From the NCBI GenBank assembly GCA_018881555.1, contig JACAXG010000012.1, positions 10,884,181 through 10,948,180 on the forward strand: a stretch of 64,000 bases of DNA, read 5' to 3'. Position 1 is the first letter of the stretch. Every line of letters begins with the position of its first letter. This document shows, piece after piece, positions 1 to 11,170 of this stretch. Source of the DNA: Amblyornis subalaris. Its lineage: Eukaryota > Chordata > Aves > Passeriformes > Ptilonorhynchidae. A model generated the notes under the pieces. It did not search any database and was not told where the DNA came from. It worked only from the letters and a program-made list of their open reading frames with translations. A program made the translations under genes and the position numbers.

Positions 1-3000
1 TCAGGCTGTTGCATCACGACCTGTCATTCCTGGTGTTCCAAAAGCTGCTGCTTTCAAAGCTTCTCCATTACTAGGTCCGTCTATGCTATGCTAGCTATGA
101 ATCAAGAAAGGTGCACATTCCACTTCTTCACAAGCTCAGATAAGGAAATCAATTTTACTTCATGAAAGACAAAACTACTGGTCTGGAAGATTAATGAATA
201 ATTCCAGTCACTTTATAGCAAAAGAGTCTCAGTGATTGATCCCAAACCAGACAAAAGCCTTGTCCTGCATCACAANGCTAGGATTCTGTACAAAGAGAAA
301 GAGAGAAGAATACGTAATTTGTGTGTATCACAAAAGTGCTACTTATCCAATATAAGTAGCAGTTTATGCAGGAAAGTCCCAGAAATAGAAACAACCAGTC
401 TCTGATGAACTGGAGGATAAAAGCAGGAATGCTTATCCAGTGCAAGGATCTTACTTGCTTCGCTTCCTTAGTCTTCTACAAGCAGTAAATCAAGACTTAT
501 ACCAACATTTACCACATTTGAGCAAGATAATTAAGTAGATTCTGTGATTATATCTGACAGTTATTTTTATCTGGAGTATTTTTCTGTGAAGATAAACTGC
601 AATTATGAGCAAAATTTAAAATACGTTGACAATGTAATTGTATTGCAGATATTTCTGCAGTGTTGATATTGTCCTGCTGAACAAAGTGATCTTTCAGGAC
701 TGTTCATTTGAATGTCTGTTTTAAATAAAATAATTAAAGAAATGGATGCAAACCAATAATTTAAATAAACATTCTAGAGGAATGCCATTGGGTTGTCAGC
801 TTCATGTTTAAAAAAATGCATTAAAGCCAGGACATCAGAGCAATGCAATTAAGATATGGCTTGCAAATGGAGCATCTATAAATCATATTTCAGAAACACC
901 CCCCCCCCAAAGAGTAGCCTTTAATTTGCACTAGAAGCAAGCCTTAGCTGTTGTTTGCCAGTGCTAATTTGGTTTGTTAGTGTTTACTTAAGTCTGAAGT
1001 GTTCAGATCCAAATCGTAACTTCCCCACAATTGAGAGTATTGCTTTGTTCTTATGCTTTTCATGTATTTGCCACGTCAGTCAGTTTTTCTTTGAAGTTTC
1101 CTCCTGCTAAGCTCATCTTATGAAGACAGTTTCGCCCTCTATCACTGTGTGAATCTCACAGGCAAAATGTGTGGCATCATCTTGAAATGTCAGCAAATGT
1201 TTAGGGCATGGAAGGATGCACAGAAAATTTTTGTGTAAGGGAATGTGCTTGAGAACTCCACTCTCATGTAAAAAAGATGCTATAGTTTATTATAGACATA
1301 CCATACCTGTAAGTCATAACTGGNAATAAACTTTCATTTGTGCTTCTATGAAAAATAGACTGATTTTTGTTGTTTCTGTGTATTACTGTATCATGGGACA
1401 GTTTTACGTGCTGAAAAGACTGCATAAACTATTTCCTGCAACCATATTGGTACTATGATATTTCCCCACTTTCCCTGTTTTTCCTTTTACAGGGTAAGAG
1501 CATAATGTGAGTTAAGGGACAGGTGCAAGAGAGCATGTGTCAAAATGTTTTAGCTTAGAGCACAAGTGACCACACGGATCAGGTCAGATTTAGGTGGGTT
1601 AAAGACCATCCATCTCTTAGAGACATTGCTCTGATGCTGCTGCAGCTTGAGTAAGTGGGAGGATGGCCAGGGAAGAGAGAGAAAAAGGAGGCAGTGTGGT
1701 TGATCTGACTCAAGTATAAGATTAAATCAGAGCAGGGCTGGTACCTGGAAGGACACCTTAAGCCACATTTTGCCTGGGGCATGCTGGGCAGTTGAGGAAC
1801 CAGATCCAATTTAGAGAGCCACCCCAGGCCTCCTACAGGTGTCCAGTGTGCTTGGGGTTCCAGTTACCAAAATAATTTTTAGCTTTAATGGCTTTAAATA
1901 ACAACGTGTTTGAAATCTCAGTGGGCTGTNTGGTTGCAAAACCAAAATGCCGGAGGAAAGAGAGAACTTGGGTGTAGCCCTGCATTTTGCAGTTCTTCAG
2001 TTGTGCAGTGTTTTTAGTTCGGCAAATAGTTTCTCACACACTTTTGTATAAACATAGCACTTGTTATTCTAACCGGCCCTGATTGTTTTTGAATTCCTAA
2101 CCTATATGATAAACAATTCCGTTGACCAGCGGACAGCAGGAGGTGGTATTCCCATCCTCCAATCCACAGGGGTTTCTGAAAACATAGAAATAAAGACCGA
2201 GGGCAGAAGCCGGCCCTCTTTCTTTTCCCCTTAACTTCCTTAGCTTCTGCCCTGACTAGAATCCTGACAACTGTGTCTNGTGTATTTATTTCGTGTCTGA
2301 GAGTGACACCTGGGAGGGTTCTCACTCTACTCCTGTGTTTGTTGCTATGTCTGAGCAATTTTAGGGCTCAGCTGTATAATCTCACTGATGCTTTGCTGAA
2401 GGATTGTTTACTTGTTGAAGGATTGCTTGTTAAATATAATCACTGATACATATCAAGAAACATTTTCATTAATTGCATGAGAAAACACCATTACCCATTT
2501 AAAGTTGAATATTTTAGAAATTGGGATTTCCATATAGAATTTTTAGCTACGTTTGAAAAATTACAAGAATAAGAATTGTTTTTGGAGTTGAACCAGTATG
2601 TGAGAGAAGTGAATTGATAATGGGCTTCTAATGTGTTGTCTCATGTCAAACATCTGTGGTTTGCTGTCCTGCTGTTGGCACATAGTTATTATCCCTAGCA
2701 GCTCCTTCTGTCAGGACATCATACGGTAAAGGATGCCAAGAAAACTGCCTTAGCAGTTATGTTACATATACTATATACAGCAGTGGTATATAATAGTGAC
2801 AGAGACTCTAGAATGGAGAAGTTAAAAACAACAGAAAACAAAAAAGATTATTTTAAAATGGCTTACAAGGATCGATTTCATACTTAGATAACTTCTACCA
2901 TCACTAAGGTACTTGGATTTCACAGAAGTANGATTTGACCTCATTATAGAACAAAGAGAACATATTTTAGCAGATGTTAATTTAACTTGATTGTCAGCTA

Positions 3001-4660
3001 ATAACATGGAAGGTGTTGTTATCCTAGTTATATACAGCACATTATGTTGAATGCAAAGTACCTAAGCATTTTTCAGTATTGATTTCAATACCATGGTAAT
3101 TAAGAACAGGTGCATATAAATTAGAAGAGAGGCACTCTAGTTGTTACTAATGAAATCCTTTACAATAATAACTTTACATAATGAAATGCATAATTAAACA
3201 TTAATGACCAAGATCATTAGTGGCAATTTTATTCCACTTAGACATGATTTTGGCCTTAGGTGAAGCCTAATGTTTTAGTAAAGCTGTCATTCATGCTGCT
3301 GCTCCTCTGTTTGCTTTACAACCGCACCATATTCCGGCCCTGAAAAGCCTNCTGGATATTGATTTCTTTTATGAATTTAAAGGAACACTGCTTCCAGACC
3401 CAATCCTNCTTCAAGCACTAACGGCATAGGAGGCAACCTAACAAATTACCTCAGGTATTATGATAGACCAGAAAATCTTGTGATTAAGTATCTCTACAGA
3501 ACATTGATCAGGAAATCTAGCCAACCATGTAAGTATGCATGTTTTAATGTTTTAAAATACACTTTAATTTTCTCTAGTGGCTTCAGGTAACACTTGATAT
3601 TTTTCAGCTTTCTTTTCAAGTGACTGTTGTCACTGCATTCAATCCCTTTTCCCTTCCATGTCAGCCACTTAGGAAGACATTGATGAAACAGCTGTTTTTC
3701 CATGGCAGCAGTTGTATCCTTCAAGCTCAAGCCTAACTTAGCCTTGTGTTGTTATTGCCTCGATACAGGATGGTTTGGGAATAAACTGCACAAGACTTTG
3801 CCAGGAGGCTGCACTAGATCTGGCCAGCACTCACTAAAATTGGGCCAAACAGCAAAGAGACTTTTAACTTGCTTGTGTGCTAGAATACCTGTCCAGTCAA
3901 AAGAGAGAGAGAACTCATGTTTCACCTGAACATCTNTAGGTAGATGAGGAGGTTGGGGTCACAGTAACATTTCTACTTGGCCATTGATTCAAAATCTTTG
4001 GTCCAAGAAATGCCAGTTACTCAGGGAGAAGCAAGCAATATTCCTAGAACTGTGTTTGTCAGAGCTTTGTGATAGCAAGTTGCCTTTAATGGCCACAATT
4101 CCAAGGAGTTATTTACAATGTACTTACTACCTGTTAAAGTTCAGTAATATCTTTAAAAAAGATCCCATTGTATGCCCTTTGCTTGTTTTCTGCAATTGCT
4201 TACAATATTAAAAGGTTGAGTTTGAAATATTAAAGCTTGTTTCTTCTACAACCAGTATAAAAATTATTAATAGAAGAATCTCCAGAAGTTTGGAGATAAA
4301 CAATCTAAAGCTCAATAGCTGTGGAGAAGGTAAAGTGGGACAGGGCATTCACCAAATTTCCAGTGTTTCTTCCTATAATGTGATCAGAATATGGTTTTTC
4401 TTATGGTTTTTCTTACCAGATTCGTACTTAACTTTGTGCTACTGCTTAAAAGGAAGCTGAACCAAACATAGTGATTTACAACTACTCCTTCTTGCATAAA
4501 CTGCCTTCTCTGTTTATTAATAAATCAGTCAAAATCTGTTGATATTTTTGGTGCTCTTGCATGATTTCCATTTATTTAATGAAATCAAATACACTTTGCT
4601 TTCGTTGTATGGCACTTCTACTATGTTTTTTTTCCCCATTTTCTGTATCCATCTCCCTAT
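1..4660. other. Intergenic AT-rich DNA, no gene seen
   Basis: No open frame has a recognisable domain or convincing splice sites. The stretch holds a run of ten C at 899-908 and a mildly GC-richer patch at about 1560-1860 that matches no repeat I recognise. A 12-bp direct duplication of a T-rich unit lies near 4391-4415. Isolated single Ns interrupt several frames. The six-frame translations that start with Met here are short and look like chance frames. Confidence 0.7.
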
Positions 4661-4975
4661 CTGTCCCGAGATGTAGAATTTGCAAAATACAGCCAGTACT
4701 GCAAAAACTCACAAGATTAAGTGATTGGGCAAATAAAATGGCAGGTGAAATTGAATAGAAATTAATTAAATGATGCACAGCAATCATGCATGGAATGATG
4801 AGCTCTAAGCTGAACATTATGACTCAGAAATCTTGATGTTGTGACAGTTCCATGAAAAAGACAACTTAGTGCTCAGTGACAATCAGAAAGGTAAATGGAA
4901 NGAAATACTCTTCTAGTGCCTGCATCTCAAAAAAGAGAACTCTAAAGTGGGAAACTTTTGCCAGAACAATGCTAA
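4660..4975 (+). mobile_element. Ancient CR1-type LINE fragment (ORF2 region after the RT core)
   Basis: From about 4700 the DNA matches the conserved CR1/L3-style block that encodes the end of the reverse-transcriptase domain. The match includes gattgggcaaataaaatggc at 4722-4741, followed by the segment corresponding to 'gaaattcaatgt...aaatg.aaagt.atgcac'. Further on, the order continues as in the family: a 'gactca-gaaatcttgatgttgtg-acagttccatgaaaa' block at about 4820-4860, then the 'gtgctcagtg-caatcagaaaggtaaa' block up to about 4895. A weaker 'tctcaaaaaagagaactc' block lies at 4926-4943. The copy is broken by stops and indels and has neither the 5' end nor the CR1 3' tail. CR1 is the dominant LINE of birds and reptiles. 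The end points are approximate. Confidence 0.7.
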
Positions 4976-4979
4976 TCCC

Positions 4980-6010
4980 AAAATGCCCCAGCACTGCAAA
5001 TGACTGCAGGCTGGGAAATACTAGTTGTACATATACATAAACTCTACCTATTCCTACATTCTTTCCCTGGCATCAGAGACGGAAGAGAAATCACCTTTGG
5101 CACGATCCAGTACAGCCATGCTACAATCCTGCTGTAAGCAATACATTGAGAGAAGATATTTGTATACAGGTAATATAAAGACCAGTAATAGAACTATGAT
5201 GGAAATTCTCCCTTAATTACTACAAAATTGGGGTTTGGAGTGTCTGCAAGCGCTTACCTAACTCTTGCTCTGGCTTCAGCCTGGCTGAACTGTGTGCGCG
5301 ACCAGGATCAATATACTTGCTGCTCTTCCACCCTAGGAAGGAATTTAAAAATTGTCAGAGAGTTTCCACTCCTTAAGAAAGCTAACCTATACAGGACTGC
5401 AGCATGAAGAAAACAAACGGAAGATTTGATCTCTGCTGAGGACCAGACAACCCTGCAGTTTTATTTTTACAATACTACTGTAGTCTCATGCTTACACCTT
5501 TTCTCATCATGTGTTTGTTTGGCAAGGAGAATAACTATTTATTCATAACCGTTTGATAAAAAATTTAAATATAATGTAAGAAAAGTCTACTAAGTGCAAA
5601 AGTACGGGCAATCCCTTCAGGAAGTTCCTTAGGAAAAGACTGTAGGAAACTGGGAAAGGGTATCACAGAAATTGTCCCTGTATTCCTACCCGGTTTCGAT
5701 GTTCTTGCTTAGACATCTGCCTTTATCTATTGTCGGGGACTTTTGGTCCATTCTGAGCAAGTTCAATCCCATGAGTCTCTGATCACAGAATTTGTGTTTG
5801 TATAATAACAGTGGCAAGCTACACTTTCACAGTATTTTAAGAACCCTAATAGCATAAGATACTATTTTCAGATAAAAATATTGACATATAATAATAATTT
5901 AGATAATAACTATAAAGGCCTCAATTCTATTTCAGCATCCTAAGTAATTAAATACTCTCCAGAAGAAAGAGACTGGGAATCTGATCATCCTGAGTGCATG
6001 TAAATCACCC
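4980..6010. other. Intergenic DNA, nothing recognised
   Basis: No gene or repeat could be identified. Several short AT-rich stretches occur, for example around 5860-5910. The CR1 element upstream may extend a little into this region, but no match is strong enough to claim. Confidence 0.6.
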
Positions 6011-6330
6011 TCATTTCAGTGGGCGGTTTGAGTAGACAAAGAATCCAGGAGCTGGCTTGGAAAACCGGTNGGGAATGCCCATCTGTGAGGGAGTGGTCAC
6101 CTCATTCCCCAGAAGAGAATCCTTGCGCAGTGCTCAGCAGCCGGTGCCAACACAGGCACCAGTCAGTGCCAGCTTCGGGGATGGCTCTGATTAGGCAGCC
6201 CACTGCCACTGGAAAGATGAGACCCTGGAACTGGATTGTGGATCCAGGGCAGGGAACAGGGGCAAAGTTGATGGCAGGGAACCGGCAGCTGTCTGCTGAG
6301 GGAGCGGGTTGATACAATTGGAGCTGTCTC
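6010..6330. other. GC-richer patch of unknown nature
   Basis: This 320-bp patch is clearly richer in G and C than its flanks. It has open frames on both strands: 97 codons on plus (6019-6312) and 81 codons on minus (6102-6347). Neither translation shows a known domain, and one is interrupted by an N. It could be a diverged SINE or LTR piece, a small exon of a non-coding transcript, or simply a local composition shift. I cannot choose between these. Confidence 0.3.
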
Positions 6331-8098
6331 AAAGCAAATGGCTTCATTCCTGGCTCTAATGGATTGCAATAATCAAGCCTAGAAGTTGTGTGTGTGCATT
6401 GCTGTTGCCAAATTAGAGTCTGATAAGAAAGGGCAGTTTTCTGGTGCTCTGCAGAAAGAAGATGACACTTTAGCAGCCACTACTGAGGTTATTTAGATGC
6501 AGAAAAAACCTCCTGAGAGCACATTTCTTATGTGAACAGAGGACACTGCCTCCGGCATAGTGACTTAACTGTGTTCATGTTAATTTTCTACCACCAGCTC
6601 TCTTTTTCTTTTCAAATTCAGTCATATTCCTCAATGGGGTTCTAATAAATTTCCATTTGCCAGTGGTATTTTAAGGTGATAGGTATTCTTCCCTTGTGTT
6701 TGTTGCCCCTGCATTGCTTTACAGAGCATGATTTCCAACAACAGCTTCATACAGGTGAATGGGAGAAAGGAAAATAACTGAACTTCTCTGGACCTCCTTT
6801 GTGAAGGGCTGAGGGGAACAGCTGGCTTTCTCAGTGTTTTCTGCTCAAAGAAGAAAGATTTGAGCTATTTATTTTTTCTCTAACTGGCAAAAGTCTGTGG
6901 TTCATAGTATTATAGTTCAAAGTCTGTGGTGAATAGTATTAGATATGAGACACATCAAAATAAAAACGATGCGGTACTTGTTATCACTGACAAATTGTGC
7001 TAAAATGATGTTGACTTTTGGTGTGTCTTGAAAGTCTATAATCATAGAAAACAAAGTTAAAGGAATATTACTTTGATATGCTTGTGTAAAGCAGCAAGAG
7101 GAAGGTATGCTACAGCAGGGTGCCTCTTCTCTTATATAAAATCCTCAAACTTTAATTTTATTCTGGAAAGAAGGTCATTCCAGAAGAATTTTCCACCAGT
7201 AATCCCACTTCAGAGCTTCTTGTGCCTCTAGGAGATGTAGATTAAAGTTTTATCCAAAAGGAAANTAAAATAAAAAGCCTAGCAATTTTGCCTCTGAGAA
7301 GAAAAGCAGCGACATGTTTTAAAGAAAAATGTATATAGCACAGGGAATTCACTGGGGGAAAACACATTTTAAACTTAAAGAGGAAAAAGCACCTTCAACA
7401 ATGTCATATGTATCAGAGTGTATGTGTATCTTCCAAGTCAAATCTGCCTAATCTCATAACAAAAAAAGGTTTTCNTATTATCAGCAAATGGGAAGATGAC
7501 ATTAATACAGACAATAAAGAGAGCATATTCTGATCATGCCCTAGCCACCACAAAGCTATTAGCTCTGATAATGGAATTTTTAATGTTGATCATTACATAA
7601 TAAAAACATATCTAGGTTTGCAGCTTGCTGGTGTTCTGTAACACAAAAAATCTTGTACGAACTATTGGTTTATGCAAATTTTCTTTATCTCTGAAGGTCA
7701 CATTTCTCTGTGATTCTCCCAAGTTACTGATATTCAATACTACTTATGTGCTCAGTGATCACACTTGAGTTCTCTTGGATGCCTCCATAGTTCAGTGCCA
7801 CGAAGTAAAAACATGGAATACCCTAGGTAACAAACTTTTATTTTTTTGTGGTTTTGTATGTGACTGCATTCTGTTTTTAGCTATAGTGAGGTTATTTCAT
7901 TTAGCTGTCTAAACCAAATGTGTGCTAATTATGAGCTGAGGCACTGTTCAAGTAAAGTGAACCACAATAGTTTGTTAGTTACTTTCTGACTCACTAAGGC
8001 AGTACTTCATGCACTGATTCTGAAGAAATATTTCAGATACACTGACCTTTATTTAGGAAATAATGTACTTCAGTGGCAAGAGCACTATATCTATTACT
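6331..8098. other. Intergenic DNA, no gene seen
   Basis: No coding signal was seen. A 29-bp tandem duplication (6890-6947) is listed separately. The part from about 7880 to 7990 has a compact, non-repetitive look with an ATTA-type core (gctaattatgagctg) and could be regulatory, but this is only an impression. Confidence 0.55.
6890..6947 (+). repeat. Tandem duplication, two copies of about 29 bp
   Basis: Two adjacent copies share aaagtctgtgg at their start and atagtatta in the middle. Copy 1 is 6890-6918 and copy 2 is 6919-6947. They differ at a few bases, so the duplication is not very recent. Confidence 0.85.
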
Positions 8099-8113
8099 AT
8101 TATTATTATTATT
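8099..8113 (+). repeat. (ATT)5 microsatellite
   Basis: Five perfect ATT units are seen directly, with further partial TAT units just upstream. Confidence 0.9.
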
Positions 8114-9828
8114 TACAGTCATAGGAGTAAGTAGATTTGGAAAAAATCGATGTCTGGAGCTATTATGCTTTGTAATTTCTGTGATTTTTATATTTGTAAA
8201 TTTATCTTGCTCAAGAAAGCTGCGTGGAATTAGAAGGGAAAGCTGGTGACACGGCGATGAAAATATCAGTGTGATTAATTACCATTCATGGTTAGCCAGC
8301 TAATCTGCCGTTGGCACTTGGACAGACACATGCACTATAAGAAAATACCAGTTCTTTTTAATGTGTTGTTTCTAAAAGTTTGTAGGAAAAAAAAAATGTT
8401 CCTGAAACTCTTCAGAAGCTGAGATTTCTCATTTTAGACACTAGAAGTGTCCTGAGAAACAAAGGTTGTTATTATTCTGGCAAGTGTTGAGAATGCCAGT
8501 CACACTTGCNAAAAATCAGGAGATTATATGAAGAAAAGATTTTGTGTTATACTGTATCTCTGTGGAAATGCTTTTCTAACTCAGTTATGAAACATTACGA
8601 AACTAATGTCAGAAAAGCTAAAAGCACTGGAGAAAACAGGTTTATTTAATAGCATTATGGCACCATTCAGGAAAATAATGAAGTAAGTATAAAAATTCAT
8701 ATTGTCTTTATAGTTTTGCAAAACATACAAGTAAAAAATATAAACACCTGCTGGAAGTTGATGCAGACTGAAACATGATTTTTGCTGAACAGAGCAGAAC
8801 TTGGGCCTGTACTGCAATAAGTCAGTTTTCATCCACAGGAAATTTTCCTTTTTCATGAACATGAGGGTCAAACACTTTATTTAGTCTCAATGCATAAACT
8901 ACTCTGTGTGCTGGTACTAAAATCTTGGCTGCTCCCCCATTCAGGCACGACGTTACCATCTCAGCATCAGTGATATACAGCCACTTACAGCACTTCTCCT
9001 CCTCCCACCTCAGCTTTACTAGAATATGAGGCAGCAACAGAGAGCACTTAAGGGTTTGAAAACATCACAGATTGGTTTGCTTTCTATTATATANGTATTT
9101 TCTAGTAAACGTGTGCCTGCTCCTGCATGCACTGGGCTTTATTTGTAAACTTTCCTCTGAGGCACACAAGTGATTTAACCTTGGCAATACCAAGCTGAAA
9201 TTATAATACTGGGAAATTAAAAGAGCTTTCCACTCAGAAGAAGAGCAATGCCTTTCATAGCGACAGCTAAACACAGCTGTAGGAGTGCAGTCCTGCTCAG
9301 AGAGATGGAAAAATTATCACCTCTACTTCCTCTCATTCTGTGTGCCAAATCATGCCCCAGTCTGTCACTTTCCGAATTGTTAAAGGTTTTCTTCACTGTG
9401 AAATCATCCTTAGTTCTGGGCTGTGCTATTGATGATGCACTGGTGTATCTGGATCTGAAAGATGACTTATGCCATGTCTGATTTTCTTTTTTTTTTTCAA
9501 TATCCCTCCAGTTTCTTGTAACGGCCACTTTTGGAACCTGCCCCCATGTGCTGCAGCTCTCTGTCCATGCAGAAGCAGACACGCTGCTAGCCTGCATTGG
9601 AATGTAGCTCGAGTTTCCTCAGTTCTCCTCTTTGCTCAGCAACAAAAGGGCCCGGCAAGAATCTCTATCCATTAGCACTGCTCTTAGCATATCACCATCC
9701 TCTCTATCAGTCACACAATTAACCATGCACTTCCCTTGATTCCAGACACATCTAAACCGTGTTACTTCTTTCTATATTGTTCCTCTGTGATACTGTCCCT
9801 CCATTGTACTATCAATTCCCTCTTACTA
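8114..9828. other. Intergenic DNA, possible regulatory block, no gene supported
   Basis: The stretch 8220-8335 holds clustered homeodomain-like motifs and is discussed in the findings. From 9217 to 9680 there are overlapping open frames on both strands, the longest being 126 codons on minus (9217-9597). None has a recognisable domain. An 11-T run at 9487-9497 followed by a CCTCCAG resembles a splice acceptor on the plus strand. The sequence after it has stops in at least one frame and no partner donor was identified. Confidence 0.5.
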
Positions 9829-9890
9829 TTTCTTNTTAAAGTTCCCTAAGACCAGGAACTGCCTTTTGGCTCTGCATTACTTCAACCTGA
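9829..9890 (+). repeat. Possible L2/MIR-type repeat tail
   Basis: The segment around 9838-9880 reads 'taaagttccctaagaccagg-aactgccttttggctctg'. It resembles the common ancient-repeat tail of the form 'taagctcc-ttg-gggcaggga-ctgtctttttgttctgtg'. The match is short and imperfect, and an N at about 9835 interrupts it. It could be the end of an L2/CR1-like LINE or of a MIR-like SINE. Confidence 0.3.
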
Positions 9891-11084
9891 ATAAGTGACA
9901 AAATCATATTTTCTATTCCCGTTTTCAGATTCAACATTGGCTTCAAAGGGAGGAGTACTTGTCTTCCTCTGATTTGTTTACACCACTTCTCTGAATGGAA
10001 CTGAGACAGAATAGCAGCTCTATTAGACTCTGGCNAGATTGGTTTAGGTAATAAATTTCCTTTTAAGAAAAATTGTAGACTAATACAACAACTAGATCAG
10101 TTTGCATTGTTGGGCACCACATTGACACCATTTTTACAGACTCTCCTACCTTTCAGGAAGNCACAGGAACCTGTAAATTATTTTAGAGAGAGAAGGTATT
10201 GCAGACAAACAATGAAGATAAAATGTGGAGCTGACAGACAAATAGCAAGATCCTGCCAGATATTATGGCTGTTTGCATGGCTAGCTGTTCGAGAAGTAGA
10301 AAAATGAGCCTGTCAGTTTTGTTACTGACAACTACATAATTCACTTCCTAAGTAAACTCAATTAAAGGCATAGCTATGAATGGGGAAAGGCCTAAAGCTA
10401 GATTATAGTCTATAAAAGGATTATAACCTGATAATTGTATAATGGAGAGTAAGCAGCTACTTATGTTATCGGGAGTAGCAAGTTGTGCTTAGTAAAGCAG
10501 TTATTCAATGTTAATCATGGAGTACCTTTGTGACAGAGCATTGCTTTCCATGATTTATCCAACCAAAGCACAAATGTTGTTAAAAAATTGTAATGAGTTT
10601 AAGAAATATATGCAGCTTGTCACTGTTTAATTTAAATCCAGGCTCTGCTGTATAGCTGGAATAATCTTCTTTACTTTTCGTAGCCTGCTTTATAAGAGAA
10701 ACATACTATTTCTTTTCATAGCTCTCTGGCAGAATTCTGCAGTGCTTTACAACAACAGGATGTCGAGGAGCTGTATTTCCAATCCTGAGCTGCATTTCCT
10801 GCAAGGCCCTGTCTCTTCTGTCGTGTTGAAATTCAGAGCTGACCCAAGAACTTTTCGAGGGTAACTGCTTGTTTGACCTTTAGCAAAGGGTTGGAGCAGC
10901 TTGGCTCTGTTTTCTGTGAGCGAGTCTTGTACAGTTACCCCGGTGCTGATGGGCAGCAACCTGCACTGGCACACCATCTCTAAATAAATAATTGTGACTG
11001 CACTTCAGCGTTAATGTGCAATGTCCGGGTGTTCAAGGAGGCAAGAGACGAAGAACAAAGAAAAACGTGGAGGGAAGCAGAAGC
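9891..11084. other. Intergenic DNA, no gene seen
   Basis: No domain-bearing frame was found. The part from about 10730 to 10980 is somewhat GC-richer, but I recognise no repeat or exon in it. Confidence 0.6.
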
Positions 11085-11170
11085 AATCAGAGCTCAAGGT
11101 CCCACAGAAGCACAGAACTGGCCAAGAACTTGGGTGAGATTTGAACAAGGACCAGGATCAGAGAAGCCAG
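11085..11170 (+). repeat. MIR-like SINE core relic
   Basis: The segment 11092-11154 contains 'gctcaaggtcccacagaa', then 'agaactgg', then 'gagatttgaacaaggacc'. Their order matches the MIR core (ctcaaggtcacacag, then a purine-rich stretch with a tgg element, then ggattcgaacccagg). Adjacent bases are too diverged to assign. A 79-codon open frame (11014-11253) passes through this relic and is probably not a gene for that reason. MIR elements are ancient tRNA-derived SINEs found across amniotes. Confidence 0.45.

Noticed and set aside
9217..9597. 126-codon minus-strand open frame
   Set aside because: No domain, low-complexity serine- and arginine-rich composition, a Met-started plus frame of 77 codons over the same DNA, and no splice context. 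It is within chance length.
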